This document shows positions 35,434 through 44,991 of a DNA stretch of 64,000 nt, in pieces. Location of the stretch: contig JAYOKZ010000012.1 of assembly GCA_038120095.1 (NCBI GenBank), positions 12,158 to 76,157 on the forward strand, given 5' to 3'. Both the position numbers and the translations under genes were made by a program. Within the stretch, counting starts at the first letter, position 1. Every line of letters begins with the position of its first letter. The notes beneath the pieces were generated by a model. It was not told where the DNA came from and did not search any database. It saw only the letters and a list, made by a program, of their open reading frames with translations. Source of the DNA: UBA2589 sp038120095 (GTDB taxonomy: Bacteria > Gemmatimonadota > Gemmatimonadetes > Longimicrobiales > Gaopeijiaceae).

Positions 35434-36858
35434 CTAAGGGGTCATGTCGAAGTAGGGTGCGAGCGCTTCCTTCGGCGGAGGCGGGGTCGTCAGACTCACA
35501 CCGATGAACAGCAGCCCCGAAACGAGGAAGCCACAAAGTACAGGCTCGACGGAGACGGCGCCGAACGCCTCCCAGAGAAACGTGGCTGTCACTCCCCCGA
35601 TCATCGCTGCCGCTGCGCCCTCCTTGGTAGCGCGGCGCCAGAGAACCCCACCGACCACCGGTAGCACGAACGCCGCAGCCATGAGCGCCGTGAAGAGAAG
35701 GACGATGAACTGGACCAGCTCCCCTTCCCCGAAACCGCTCAGCAGGAGAAGAACAGGCACCGAGCCGACGACGACGATGCCGAGCCGATCCACCCAGCGT
35801 CGGCGTGCAGGAGAGACGCCCGGGTTGATCAGGTTCTGGTAGATGTCGACCGACAGCGCCGAGCCGGCCACGATCAGGAGAGAATCAACCGTCGACATCA
35901 TGGCAGCGGTGATTGCCGCGAGCATGATCGCACCGAGCGTGGCCGGGAGGACGGCCGTGGCGACCAGTGGCATCGCGAGATCGCCCGTCGGGAGCGACGG
36001 AAAGAGAACGATCGCGGAGAGCGCGAGAATGAAGACCAGCAGGTTGATGGCCAGAATCATCACGATCGCGAACAGAACACCACGCCGAATCGTGTTCATA
36101 TCCTTCATCGCATAGAGGCGAATCAGCTTCTCGGGCGTCGCCACCCCTCCCAGAAAGAAGGAGAGCCCCATGGTCATCAGAAGCGTTGCCGGCATCGTTT
36201 CGAACGTGAACACGAGAGGGTGCGCCGATTCGACAAGCATCAGGAGCCCCCCGAGACCATCGACCTGTCGCAGAGCCAGCGGTACTGCGAGGAGCGCACC
36301 CAGCCCCATCACCACGAGCTGGAACGCATCGGTATAAACGACGGCGACCATACCACCGACCACGGTGTAGACGAGCAGGATGGTCGTGAAGCCGACCATC
36401 CCGACCGTGGTGGGGACCCCGAAGACGGTGTTCGCGATCAGCCCGCCCGCCACGATCTGGGCCTGAATGTAGACGACGGTCGCCACCAGAATGATCGCTG
36501 CCGCGAGACCACGGATGCCCTTCCCGTAATAGCGGGTCTCGATAAAGGCGGGGATGGTCAGTTCCTTCTGCTTCGTGAAGCGCGGGGCGAGCACGGCGAC
36601 CATGAACCAGTAGGACAGCGGAATCGACAACAGGACCCAGCCAAACGACCAGCCGGCCGTGTACATCACGCCGATGGTCCCGACAAACGTGCCCGCCGAC
36701 GTGTGGGTCGCGGCCATCGTTGCGCCGCCCGTGAACCAGCCCAGCTCTCCTCCCGCAATCCAGTAGTCCGCCTCGCTGCGTGTCGCACGAAGACTGAACC
36801 AACCGATGGCAAAGACGACACAGAAGTAACCGACGAAGATCCAGACTTGAGGCGTCAT
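35434..36858 (-). CDS. Sodium:solute symporter (SSS family)
   Basis: The 474-residue protein has about 13 membrane segments with SSS landmarks. These are DYWIAGGELGWFTGGATMAATHTSAGTFVG at the N-terminus, YVVYTDAFQ-type VVYTDAFQLVVM, and AAITAAMMSTVDSLLIVAGSALSVDIYQ (sodium-site region). Proline/panthothenate-type permeases share these. The substrate is unknown; neighbours suggest an amino acid or peptide breakdown product. The start at ATG 36858 overlaps the stop of a 32-residue membrane protein (ATGA), with GAGGAG upstream inside that gene. Confidence 0.92.
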   Translation of the reverse strand: MTPQVWIFVGYFCVVFAIGWFSLRATRSEADYWIAGGELGWFTGGATMAATHTSAGTFVGTIGVMYTAGWSFGWVLLSIPLSYWFMVAVLAPRFTKQKELTIPAFIETRYYGKGIRGLAAAIILVATVVYIQAQIVAGGLIANTVFGVPTTVGMVGFTTILLVYTVVGGMVAVVYTDAFQLVVMGLGALLAVPLALRQVDGLGGLLMLVESAHPLVFTFETMPATLLMTMGLSFFLGGVATPEKLIRLYAMKDMNTIRRGVLFAIVMILAINLLVFILALSAIVLFPSLPTGDLAMPLVATAVLPATLGAIMLAAITAAMMSTVDSLLIVAGSALSVDIYQNLINPGVSPARRRWVDRLGIVVVGSVPVLLLLSGFGEGELVQFIVLLFTALMAAAFVLPVVGGVLWRRATKEGAAAAMIGGVTATFLWEAFGAVSVEPVLCGFLVSGLLFIGVSLTTPPPPKEALAPYFDMTP

Positions 36859-36953
36859 CGTCGCTCCTCCCAGCGCATCCAGATCACGTAGGCCACGACC
36901 ACGCCCGCGCAGGCCACGAAGAGTCCCCAGAAGGTGAGACCGGGCCCTGTCAC
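36855..36953 (-). CDS. 32-residue single-span membrane protein upstream of the SSS permease
   Basis: A GTG at 36953 opens a 32-codon frame whose product begins VTGPGLTFWGLFVACAGVVV, has one membrane segment and ends in charged WMRWEERR. It overlaps the upstream gene as GTGA and the symporter start as ATGA. A GGAGAA site precedes it. SSS permeases are often paired with small membrane proteins (for example YhdT with PanF), so an accessory-subunit role is plausible. It is too short for most gene callers. Confidence 0.65.
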   Translation of the reverse strand: MTGPGLTFWGLFVACAGVVVAYVIWMRWEERR

Positions 36954-37708
36954 GCCGCTGTTCTCCGGGCCACCGCACTCAGGTGCCGCCAACCCACCAC
37001 GGAGAATCCGAGCAGCACCAGCACGGTCAGCAGATCGACCGCGAATGGCACGCTCGGTCTCCAACCTCCGCCGATTCGACCCCGTAATCCCACCATCGAG
37101 GGAGTCACCTGGAGGCGCACACTCCACCACCCGTCGTCATCCCGACGAAAGCCCGCGGGAAAGCCTTCGACGACGATCCATTCCGAGGGAAGTCGGAGGC
37201 GCGCAGAAAAATCACCCGACGTGCCGGGGACAAGGGGCGGGCCCGTCACGACCGGGACGCGCACTCTGACGCGGTCACCCTCCACCTCGACCGCCGCAGT
37301 GACACGGTATGACAGTTCCAGCATTTGGATCCCGGATGCAGTCGGTGACGCTGGCGGCATTACGGCGGCGGCTCGGCGAGCTCCCTGTGCCGGCCAGAGC
37401 TCCACCGAGTCACCCGACTGAGTCGCAAGTCGGTCGACGGCTGCCTCACCGAATCCGAGCACCTCGAGCTGCAGAGGCCCGGTCGGCTCATGATGCTCGT
37501 CGTCGACCGGATTCAATTCGTAACGCAGCACGACCTGCGCAGCTCCGTCTCCCGACGTCAGATCGATGTCCATGTCGACCGAGCGAACCGGCCACTCCGC
37601 AGCCTGAGACGCGACCGGCGCGGGGCGTACCGTCAGCGGGACGATGACAACAAGCACGCTCGCCGCGACCCGCCCGGGCCGAAACGACCCTTCGAGCCTC
37701 AGGCCCAC
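36950..37708 (-). CDS. Signal-bearing membrane-anchored protein of unknown function
   Basis: The product of about 252 residues has an N-terminal hydrophobic signal (VAASVLVVIVPLTVRPAPVASQA). A beta-rich extracytoplasmic domain follows, with acidic strands such as DMDIDLTSGDGAAQVVLRYEL. One C-terminal membrane segment (PFAVDLLTVLVLLGFSVVGW) ends it. I do not recognise the family. The start is uncertain: GTG 37708 overlaps the dipeptidase end by 10 bases with GGAGG very close to it. It runs by GTGA overlap into the small membrane protein and then the symporter, so it may belong to that transport unit. Confidence 0.65.
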   Translation of the reverse strand: MGLRLEGSFRPGRVAASVLVVIVPLTVRPAPVASQAAEWPVRSVDMDIDLTSGDGAAQVVLRYELNPVDDEHHEPTGPLQLEVLGFGEAAVDRLATQSGDSVELWPAQGARRAAAVMPPASPTASGIQMLELSYRVTAAVEVEGDRVRVRVPVVTGPPLVPGTSGDFSARLRLPSEWIVVEGFPAGFRRDDDGWWSVRLQVTPSMVGLRGRIGGGWRPSVPFAVDLLTVLVLLGFSVVGWRHLSAVARRTAA

Positions 37709-38913
37709 GCCTCCGCCATGACACGAAGCGCGTTGCCCCCCATCACCTTGGCGATCTCGTCGTCCGAGTAACCGGCCTTCACCAGCCACCGCACAATGTT
37801 GATCGATCCCTCCGTCGGATTCTCCAGCCCCTCGACGTACTCGACCTCTTCGAAGTGCTGATCGGGGTGATGGCCACCGCGAGAATCCTTGATGGACAGG
37901 CTTGCCATGTAGGTGCGATGCAGGCCGACGTGGTCACCGTACACGGTGTCGGGACCAAATCCGACGTGGTCGATACCAACCAGCGCCCGGACGTACTCGA
38001 AGTGTTCCATGAACGCGGCGAGGTTATGTCGTCGATTGTTCTTCGTCAGAGTGGTATGCGGGGCGCACTCGATGCCGATCACACCACCCTTGGCCGCGAC
38101 GGCCTCCAGCACGTCGTCCGGGGCCAGCCGGTTCGAGCGCCACAGCGCACGAGCGCCGATGTGCGACAGAACGATCGGCTTCTCACTCCATTCGACCGTG
38201 TCGAGCGTGGTCTGATCTCCGCAGTGCGAGCAGTCGATGAGGAGCCCGACCTTGTTCATGCGCTCAACGGCCCTGCGCCCGAATTTGGTCAGGCCACCGT
38301 CCCGGTCTTCCTTGAGACCGTTGCCGAGCGCATTTGACTCGGAATAGGTGACACCGAGCGAGCGCAGACCGAACCCGTGCAGGATGTCGATTCGGTCGAG
38401 GTCGTGCTCGATCATCGCCGCGCCCTCCATGGACGCGATCCACGCCACCCGCCCTTCATCATGAGCTCGCTGGACGTCGCTGATCCTGAGGCAGTGGATC
38501 AGGAAGTCCTGATGGGCCAAATCACAAAGGCGCATTCCGAGATCGTGCAGAACGTCGTCCCACTGCCACCCGGAGCTCGAATGGATCGTGCAGATGCCAT
38601 CCATGAGATTGTCGAAGACGGCATCCCAGTGCGACGCTGCAAGGCCTTCGAAGGCCGTCGCCATTCGGCCGTGCCGAACGTACTCCGGGGTCTCCTCGAT
38701 CCGGTTCGGGAACACCCCCAGGTGCTCGTGCATCGACACCAGGAGACAGCGCGCGACCAACTCCGAGAAGCGCTCTTCCTCGTCCGCCGAGAGGGGAAGA
38801 CGATACGGAGGCACCCGATTCACTTCATCCGCGAGTTCGAAGACCTTGTAGTCAACGTCGGGCTCGAGGTAGGCGAACGAGGTGTAGCCCCCGTACTGCT
38901 TCTTCAGACTCAT
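37699..38913 (-). CDS. M19-family (renal-type) membrane dipeptidase
   Basis: M19 enzymes are binuclear-zinc TIM-barrel dipeptidases. The 404-residue product has WIASMEGAAMIEHDL (bridging Glu), LRSLGVTYSESNALGNG, LLIDCSHCGDQTTLD (His), PIVLSHIGARALW (His) and VGIDHVGFGPD (Asp). The first metal motif, usually HxD, reads H62-E-H64 here, so the second ligand may differ. No signal peptide is visible, which suggests a cytoplasmic enzyme. It is the first gene of a long minus-strand run ending in the symporter and the M28 peptidase. Confidence 0.88.
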   Translation of the reverse strand: MSLKKQYGGYTSFAYLEPDVDYKVFELADEVNRVPPYRLPLSADEEERFSELVARCLLVSMHEHLGVFPNRIEETPEYVRHGRMATAFEGLAASHWDAVFDNLMDGICTIHSSSGWQWDDVLHDLGMRLCDLAHQDFLIHCLRISDVQRAHDEGRVAWIASMEGAAMIEHDLDRIDILHGFGLRSLGVTYSESNALGNGLKEDRDGGLTKFGRRAVERMNKVGLLIDCSHCGDQTTLDTVEWSEKPIVLSHIGARALWRSNRLAPDDVLEAVAAKGGVIGIECAPHTTLTKNNRRHNLAAFMEHFEYVRALVGIDHVGFGPDTVYGDHVGLHRTYMASLSIKDSRGGHHPDQHFEEVEYVEGLENPTEGSINIVRWLVKAGYSDDEIAKVMGGNALRVMAEAWA

Positions 38914-38938
38914 GCGTGCTCGGGTTGAAGTCAGTAGC

Positions 38939-40032
38939 TCACACTACCGGTAGGTCGAGGTACTCCGCGTGAATCTTCGCGATCTCGGCTCGAGACTCCA
39001 CGAACACTTCGACGACGCGCGGATCGAACGCACGACCCGAGTCGGCCACGATCATCTCCACCACCTCATCGGGGTCTACCGCCGCCCGATACGGACGCCC
39101 TACCGTCAGGGCATCGTAAAAATCGACGACACTGCAGATCCGCGATTCGATGGGAATTTCCTCGCCGGAGAGGCCATTCGGGTAACCGGACCCGTCCCAC
39201 TTTTCGTGGTGCGTCAGCGCAATGAGCTCCCCCATTTGAATGACCGGCGACGATGATCCGGAGAGAATTTGAGCACCGATGGTCGTGTGGACGTTCATCG
39301 CAGTCCGCTCATCCTCATTCAGCGGCCCGGGCTTGCCGAGAATGCTGTCGGGAATCCCGATTTTGCCCACATCGTGCATCGGCGCGGCGTGCAGGAGAAG
39401 ATCGACCGTAGCGGGCGGCAGGTGCATCGCCTTCCCGATGACCTGCGAGTAGCGGCCGATACGCTCGATATGCTCGGCCGTATCGTGGTCCTTGTACGCC
39501 GCAGCGATCGTGAGCCGCCGGATCGTATCGAGGTGTGCAGCCTGAATCTCGCGCTGCGCCCGCGTCACCTCCTCCAGGGCCTCCCTGAGGTCCCGAGTAC
39601 GCACCGCGACCGTCTCCTCGAGGTGCTCCTTGCTGCGACGCAGCTGGTCCTGAGCTGTCTTGAGCTCAAGAAGCCACTTGAGTCGCAGACGGAGTTCCGT
39701 GGGATCCAGAGGCTTGTTGATGAAGTCGTTGACACCGGCTTCGTAGGCACGAAGGCGATCCTCACGAGCCTCGAGGCTCGTGACCATGACGATGGGCAGC
39801 TCGTCGAAGGATCGGTTCCCACGGATCCGCTGCGTGAGTTCGAAACCATCGACGATCGGCATGTGGGCATCGGTGAGCACCAGATCGACTCCGAGGCCGA
39901 TCTTGGCGATTGCCTCGGAACCATCGGCGGCCAGCTCCACACTGTATCCGAAACCCCGGACGAATTCAGCGTGAAGGTTCGGAACATCTCGTCGTCGTCA
40001 GCGACAAGAACCGTATAGGTGTGTTCGGACAT
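38939..40032 (-). CDS. Response regulator with HD-GYP output domain, interrupted by a -1 frameshift near 39980
   Basis: HD-GYP proteins hydrolyse cyclic di-GMP. The reading from ATG 40032 gives MSEHTYTVLVADDDEMFR, the usual receiver start with its acidic pocket. The rest of the receiver (EFVRGFGYSVELAADGSEAI, phospho-acceptor Asp in LVLTDAHMP, Lys in FINKPLDP), a coiled coil and the HD-GYP domain (MHDVGKIGIPDSIL, HHEKWDGSGYPNGL) are in the next frame. The two frames meet at 39979-39981, where one missing base explains the break. The total length, 1094, is one short of a multiple of three. It is either a recent mutation or a sequence error. The downstream frame alone could start at GTG 39940 but would lack the acidic pocket. 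Confidence 0.82.
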
Positions 40033-40227
40033 CCTGCTCCGTCGCTGGTTCGTGCGGGCCCGGCTCAGGTATCGATCCCGGGAGAGCGAGGAAGCTATGC
40101 TCACGTTCCCCGCACCGCCAAACTTCTTGGCCGTGCGCTGCTCCATCCGTCTTGCCCGGTCGCCGCAGATGCCGCCTCTTGGCCCTCGTCAGCGATTTCC
40201 CACACGTCCCCGGCCCAGGCATCCCTC

Positions 40228-42816
40228 ATGTCTCCTGTCCCTGCGCACACCGCCCTGATCTCCCGGATCAACCTTCGGGCCTCCACCCTGCTCGGCGCCT
40301 GTCTGATCCTCCTCGGCAGCCCCGGGGCCGCGGTAGCTCAGTCGCAGATGGAGCGCGCTCCTGCGATCGCGAACTTCGACCTGGCCGCGCGATGGGCCCC
40401 GTACAAGGTGCGGGACATGATTCACAGCACGACGGTCGCCCCGCGCTGGATCGAGGGCAGCGAAAAATTCTGGTACGAGTGGGAAAACGCCGACGGCACG
40501 TTCTACTACATCGTCGATCCGGAGAGGGGTTCGCGGAATCAGCTCTTCGACAACGACGTCATGGCAGCCGAGCTCACGCGGATCACCCGTGATCCGTGGG
40601 ACGGGCAGCACCTCCCGATTACCAACATCCGCTTCCTCGATGACGATACGTTCCAGTTCGATGTCGAGTCATCCCAGGATGAGGAGGTCGAGGACGAGAC
40701 GGACGGAGAGCAGCAGGAAGAGAGTGAGCGAGAGCGGTCGCGTACTCGCAAACGCGTCCACCACTTCGAATTCTCCATCTCGTCACAGGTACTTCGCGAG
40801 CTTCAGGATTACGAGGAGCCCGACGACCACCCCGCGTGGGCCAGTGTGTCCCCGGATGGGCAGACGGTGGTCTTCGCGAGGAACTACAACCTCTGGATGA
40901 TGTCGGGTTCGGACTATGCCCGAATCCTCGACGCACGTCGCGGGAAGGACGGTGACGAGGCCGAGGAGGCCGAGGACGAGGTGGAGATCGAGGAAGTCCA
41001 GCTTACATCGGACGGTGAGGAGTACTACAGCTACGAGGCAAACGGTACCGGACGGGGTGAGACCAACGTCTCACGCGAGGAAAACATGGACGACCGCAAG
41101 CGAGCGAACCTGACATGGTCTCAGGACTCGCGTCGGTTTGCCCTCGTCCGCACGGACTACCGGGAGGTGGGAAAGCTCTGGGTTGTGCACACGACCGGAA
41201 ACGACCGCCCGGAACTCGAGACGTACGCCTACGAGATGCCCGGGGAAGAGCACGTCGATCAGCATGAGATCGTGGTCTATGACCTGCAGAACCGGTCTCA
41301 GGTCACGGTTGCGGACGAGACCGAGGCAGACCCGGATCTGAGTATCGTCAACGCCGACCAGTTCTTCTTCCAGGACTCCGACGCCCCTCGGACGCAGCAG
41401 TGGGTTTCCGAGAATCCCGACGAGCTGTACTACCTGCGGATCTCCCGAGACCGGCATCGGGCGTCGCTGAGCGTCGCCAACACGTCGACCGGTGAATTCC
41501 GGGACATTTTCGTCGATAGCCTGAACACCTACATGGAGACCCGGCAGCCGCGCCGCCTGGACGATGGCAGCTGGCTCTGGTGGTCGGAGCAGGACGGCTG
41601 GGCACACATCTATCGCTACGCGGCAGACGGTAGCCTTCGGAATCGACTGACCTCGGGGCCCTGGCACGTCGACGGCATCGTGGGGGTGGACGAGCAGCGG
41701 GGTTACGCGTTCCTGACCGGTCAGGGACGAGAGTCGGGGGAGGACCCGTACTACCAGCATCTGTACCGAGTGAACCTCGACGGCTCCGGACTCACCCTGC
41801 TGAACCCCGGGGACTACGACCACCGGTTCGCCATGGGAGCCTCACGCCGCTTTTTCGTTGACAGCTACGCACGCGTGAACACGACGCCGTCATCAGCCCT
41901 GTTCAACGCGCAGGGCACGAAAATTCTCGACCTCGAGGTCGCGGATTTTTCCGCTCTGGAGGACGCGGGGTACGCATTCCCGGAACCGTTCGTCGCCGAG
42001 GCTGCCGACGGCGTTACCGACATCTACGGGGTCATGTACAAGCCCTATGATTTCGATCCGGAGAAGAGTTACCCGATCGTGGCCTACGTCTACCCCGGAC
42101 CTCAGACCGAGTCCGTCTCGAAATTCTGGTCGGCGAACCCCTACGAGCAGGGCCTCGCCCAGTTCGGTGTCATTGTCGTGACGCTCGGCAACCGAGGAGG
42201 CAATCCCGCTCGTTCCAAGTGGTACCACAATTACGGCTATGGTGACCTGCGTGACTACGGCCTCGCCGACAAGAAGGCGGTCATCGAGCAGCTGGGGGAT
42301 CGGCACGACTTCATCGATCTCGACCGAGTCGGCATTTACGGGCATTCGGGTGGAGGGTTCATGTCCACCGCCGCCATGCTCGTGTACCCCGATTTCTTCA
42401 AGGTCGCGGTGTCGTCATCCGGGAATCACAACAACGACGTCTACAATCGCTGGTGGTCGGAGACGCACCACGGAGTCAAAGAGGTGGTCGACTCGGACGG
42501 GAATGTCTCGTTCGAGTATGACATCGAGAAGAACTCCGACCTCGCTGCGAACCTCAAGGGCCACCTGCTCCTCACGACCGGCAACATCGACAACAACGTC
42601 CACCATGCGGGTACGCACAGGATGGCCGAGGCGCTGATCCGGGCGAACAAGCGCTTCGACTACTTCGTGTTTCCGGGCCAGCGTCACGGATACGGGAACA
42701 TGGGTGACTACTGGTTCTGGCTACGGGCGGAGTACTTCGTGGAGCATCTGCTCGGAGCCACCGCGGACATGGCCGACATCATTCCGCTGCAGGTGGAACG
42801 ACCCCGGACGAGGTAG
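40228..42816 (+). CDS. Secreted S9-family prolyl oligopeptidase/dipeptidyl peptidase IV-like serine peptidase
   Basis: The 862-residue protein has a signal peptide (ASTLLGACLILLGSPGAAVAQ), an N-terminal beta-propeller of the DPP IV type, and a C-terminal alpha/beta hydrolase. The catalytic triad is visible: Ser707 in YGHSGGGF, Asp788 in TGNIDNNVH and His820 in GQRHGYG. Two highly acidic and charged insertions lie in the propeller (at about 40668-40755 and 40939-41010). It probably removes dipeptides from the N-terminus of peptides outside the cytoplasm. It is divergent from the HD-GYP gene across a 195-base gap. Confidence 0.93.
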   Translation: MSPVPAHTALISRINLRASTLLGACLILLGSPGAAVAQSQMERAPAIANFDLAARWAPYKVRDMIHSTTVAPRWIEGSEKFWYEWENADGTFYYIVDPERGSRNQLFDNDVMAAELTRITRDPWDGQHLPITNIRFLDDDTFQFDVESSQDEEVEDETDGEQQEESERERSRTRKRVHHFEFSISSQVLRELQDYEEPDDHPAWASVSPDGQTVVFARNYNLWMMSGSDYARILDARRGKDGDEAEEAEDEVEIEEVQLTSDGEEYYSYEANGTGRGETNVSREENMDDRKRANLTWSQDSRRFALVRTDYREVGKLWVVHTTGNDRPELETYAYEMPGEEHVDQHEIVVYDLQNRSQVTVADETEADPDLSIVNADQFFFQDSDAPRTQQWVSENPDELYYLRISRDRHRASLSVANTSTGEFRDIFVDSLNTYMETRQPRRLDDGSWLWWSEQDGWAHIYRYAADGSLRNRLTSGPWHVDGIVGVDEQRGYAFLTGQGRESGEDPYYQHLYRVNLDGSGLTLLNPGDYDHRFAMGASRRFFVDSYARVNTTPSSALFNAQGTKILDLEVADFSALEDAGYAFPEPFVAEAADGVTDIYGVMYKPYDFDPEKSYPIVAYVYPGPQTESVSKFWSANPYEQGLAQFGVIVVTLGNRGGNPARSKWYHNYGYGDLRDYGLADKKAVIEQLGDRHDFIDLDRVGIYGHSGGGFMSTAAMLVYPDFFKVAVSSSGNHNNDVYNRWWSETHHGVKEVVDSDGNVSFEYDIEKNSDLAANLKGHLLLTTGNIDNNVHHAGTHRMAEALIRANKRFDYFVFPGQRHGYGNMGDYWFWLRAEYFVEHLLGATADMADIIPLQVERPRTR

Positions 42817-42868
42817 GTTCGGGGGGGTCGGGGGTCGAGCCGGGGGCGGCAACCAGCGGGTCGAGTTG

Positions 42869-43075
42869 CTAGGCCCCCGGCGGTTCTCGCCCGATCGCTC
42901 CGCGCAGGAGTGCGTCGCGACTCTCCCGGAACCGCGCCCGGATCCGTGTCGAGAGCACGATCCCGGAGACCACGACGTAGGCGGAGCCCATCCCCAGCAC
43001 GAGTGCGACGAGCAATCCACCGAGCCACAGGGTCAGGCCGACGGCGAGGACGAATCGAGGCCTAGGAGCGGCCAC
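42869..43075 (-). CDS. Small membrane protein of unknown function
   Basis: A frame of about 68 residues holds a hydrophobic stretch RFVLAVGLTLWLGGLLVALVLG followed by GSAYVVVSGIVLSTRIRARF, giving one or two membrane segments, and a basic/acidic tail. The start is unclear: GTG 43075 overlaps the response regulator end by 14 bases and has no good ribosome binding site, and ATG 43093 is an alternative. The gene is supported by the continuous membrane-like sequence and its linkage to the regulator. No family is recognised. Confidence 0.45.
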   Translation of the reverse strand: MAAPRPRFVLAVGLTLWLGGLLVALVLGMGSAYVVVSGIVLSTRIRARFRESRDALLRGAIGREPPGA

Positions 43076-43475
43076 GTTTTGATGCCATGGCATTGTTGAG
43101 CGTCTCAACCAGCTGGTCACCTGTAAACGGTTTGCGGAGAACCGCATCGCTGCCGGTCAACCCCCCCGACTCGATGGGATCGATCTCCACCATCCCCGTC
43201 GTGTACACGATGGCAAGATCCGTTCGCATGGCCAGTAGACGCTGAGCGACCCGTCCTCCCCAGCCATCCGGGAGCGCGATATCCATCAGCACGACGTCGA
43301 TGTCACCCTCATAGCGGTCGAGTACCTCAGCGGCTTCCTCGGCGGACGATGCGCCGATCATGTCGAAGCCGCGGGCACGAAGCAGACGGCGTACCACGAG
43401 GCGGATGCCGTCTTCGTCATCCACGAAAAAAACGACGGGTTTGTGTTTCAGTTCTTCGGCCTGCTCGTTTGACAC
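43062..43475 (-). CDS. Single-domain response regulator
   Basis: The 137-residue protein is a receiver domain without an output domain. It has VVFFVDDED (acidic residues 19-21), the phospho-acceptor Asp65 in VVLMDIALPDGWGG, Thr in YTTG and Lys115 in LRKPF. It may act as a phosphotransfer intermediate or protein-interaction switch, like CheY or Spo0F. No kinase is adjacent. It is divergent from the DUF4105 gene. Confidence 0.9.
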   Translation of the reverse strand: MSNEQAEELKHKPVVFFVDDEDGIRLVVRRLLRARGFDMIGASSAEEAAEVLDRYEGDIDVVLMDIALPDGWGGRVAQRLLAMRTDLAIVYTTGMVEIDPIESGGLTGSDAVLRKPFTGDQLVETLNNAMASKRGRS

Positions 43476-43604
43476 GTGGTTTCAACGGGGCGCAGGAAAT
43501 GGCTCACGGAGATCACTCCAGGCGCAGAAGTTATCCTCCCGGGCCCGCCCCTTCAAAGAGCCACGCCGTGTTGGCGAGTCGCTGGCGCCGCATGAGATTG
43601 TGAC

Positions 43605-44873
43605 ATGGTGACCTCAACGCTTCGAAAGCGGGCGCTCTTGGCGCTCGTGATTCTGTTGATTACGCCTGCGTACGGATCCGGGCAGGCCGTTGAACCGGGA
43701 AGCGAGCTCCGCGTGTGGCTCGTGACGGCGGGACCGGGTGACGCCGTCTGGGAACGATACGGCCACAATGCGCTGCGGGTCCTCGACACCCGAACCGGCT
43801 ACGACGTCACCTTCAACTGGGGAATTTTCAGTTTTGGTCAGCCCGTTCAGTTCATCATCCGGTTCCTGCAGGGCCGCATGGTCTACACGATGGCACCCTT
43901 CGACACCGGGGCCATGCTGTCGGCGTACGCGCGCGACGGGCGGGCGGTGGTGCAACAGGAACTCGACCTCACACCGTCCGAGAAGCTCGAACTCCTGATG
44001 CTCGCGGAGACCAACGCGCGGCCCGAAAACCGCGACTACGTCTACCAGTATTTTCTCGACAACTGCTCCACCCGCATAAGGGACCTTCTCGATCGGATCG
44101 TCGGCGGCCAACTGACCGAAGCCTTCGGATCGGTGGAGACGGAAACGAGCTATCGATGGCACACCCAGCGATTGACCCAGGTCGATCCCTTCATCTACGC
44201 CGGGATGGATGCTCTCCTCGGGGGTCCGACGGATCAGGAGCTGACCGTCTGGGAGGAAATGTTTCTCCCACTGACCCTCAGGGATCGGGTTCGCGACGTC
44301 ACGGTCCGGCGTCCGGACGGATCGCAACGCGCACTCGTGCTCAACGAGGAGTCCACGGATTCGGGCACCGGGCCCTCGGAGGAAGCCGCGCCGCCCGCAT
44401 GGCTCATCAGCTTCCTGGCCCTCGGCCTGCTGTCCGGTGCGACCTTTTCGTCACTGTCGCTGACCCGGGTCCGGGACTCGCGCCTCTGGCGACGGGTGGT
44501 CCTCGGGATGGCGTGCGCATGGTCGGGTCTCTTCGGTCTGCTGGGCATGATTCTGGTGGCACTTCTCTTCACCGACCACCTCTTCGCATGGCGGAATGAA
44601 AACCTCTTTCTGGCCAATCCCCTGCTCCTGGCGTCGGCTCTTGCCCTCCCGCTCTCCTACGCCGACCCGTCCTGGCAGGCCCGCGCTCGATGGATCTCAA
44701 CGACGTGTGCAGGAGTCGCCCTGCTTGGGCTGATGTGGCACGTCACGCCATGGTCCGTTCACCAGAACGGGTCCTTCATTGCCCTTCTACTCCCGGCGCA
44801 TCTCGGACTGGCATGGGGGCTCAGGGCTACGCCCCAGTCGGTCCCGTCCGATCCCGCGGCCTTACGAGATTGA
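43605..44873 (+). CDS. DUF4105 (Lnb N-terminal periplasmic) membrane protein
   Basis: The 422-residue protein has a signal peptide (LLALVILLITPAYGSGQ). The DUF4105 pattern follows: PGDAVWERYGHNALRVLD, TFNWGIFSFGQPVQFIIRFLQGRMVY and YVYQYFLDNCSTRIRDLLDRI, with the conserved Tyr-Gly-His and Asn-Cys-Ser/Thr-Arg groups. The C-terminal half has four or five membrane segments. A DUF4105-type N-terminal domain occurs in Lnb, a lipoprotein intramolecular acyltransferase, so an envelope lipid or lipoprotein role is possible but not shown. Confidence 0.87.
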   Translation: MVTSTLRKRALLALVILLITPAYGSGQAVEPGSELRVWLVTAGPGDAVWERYGHNALRVLDTRTGYDVTFNWGIFSFGQPVQFIIRFLQGRMVYTMAPFDTGAMLSAYARDGRAVVQQELDLTPSEKLELLMLAETNARPENRDYVYQYFLDNCSTRIRDLLDRIVGGQLTEAFGSVETETSYRWHTQRLTQVDPFIYAGMDALLGGPTDQELTVWEEMFLPLTLRDRVRDVTVRRPDGSQRALVLNEESTDSGTGPSEEAAPPAWLISFLALGLLSGATFSSLSLTRVRDSRLWRRVVLGMACAWSGLFGLLGMILVALLFTDHLFAWRNENLFLANPLLLASALALPLSYADPSWQARARWISTTCAGVALLGLMWHVTPWSVHQNGSFIALLLPAHLGLAWGLRATPQSVPSDPAALRD

Positions 44874-44991
44874 CGACCAGACCGGTTGCCCCGCCAAGAC
44901 GTGTATTATCCTTGGCAACGTAGCTGTTGTGTCGGGACGCCCCGATTGCAATTCTGCGGAGGGGTTTCTTCGATGCTCACAAAGGAAAGGC

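Noticed and set aside
44870..44925. TTGACG and TATTAT as a promoter for the formate dehydrogenase operon
   Set aside because: The hexamers are 28 bases apart, too far for a sigma70 promoter. The TATTAT alone is not sufficient evidence.
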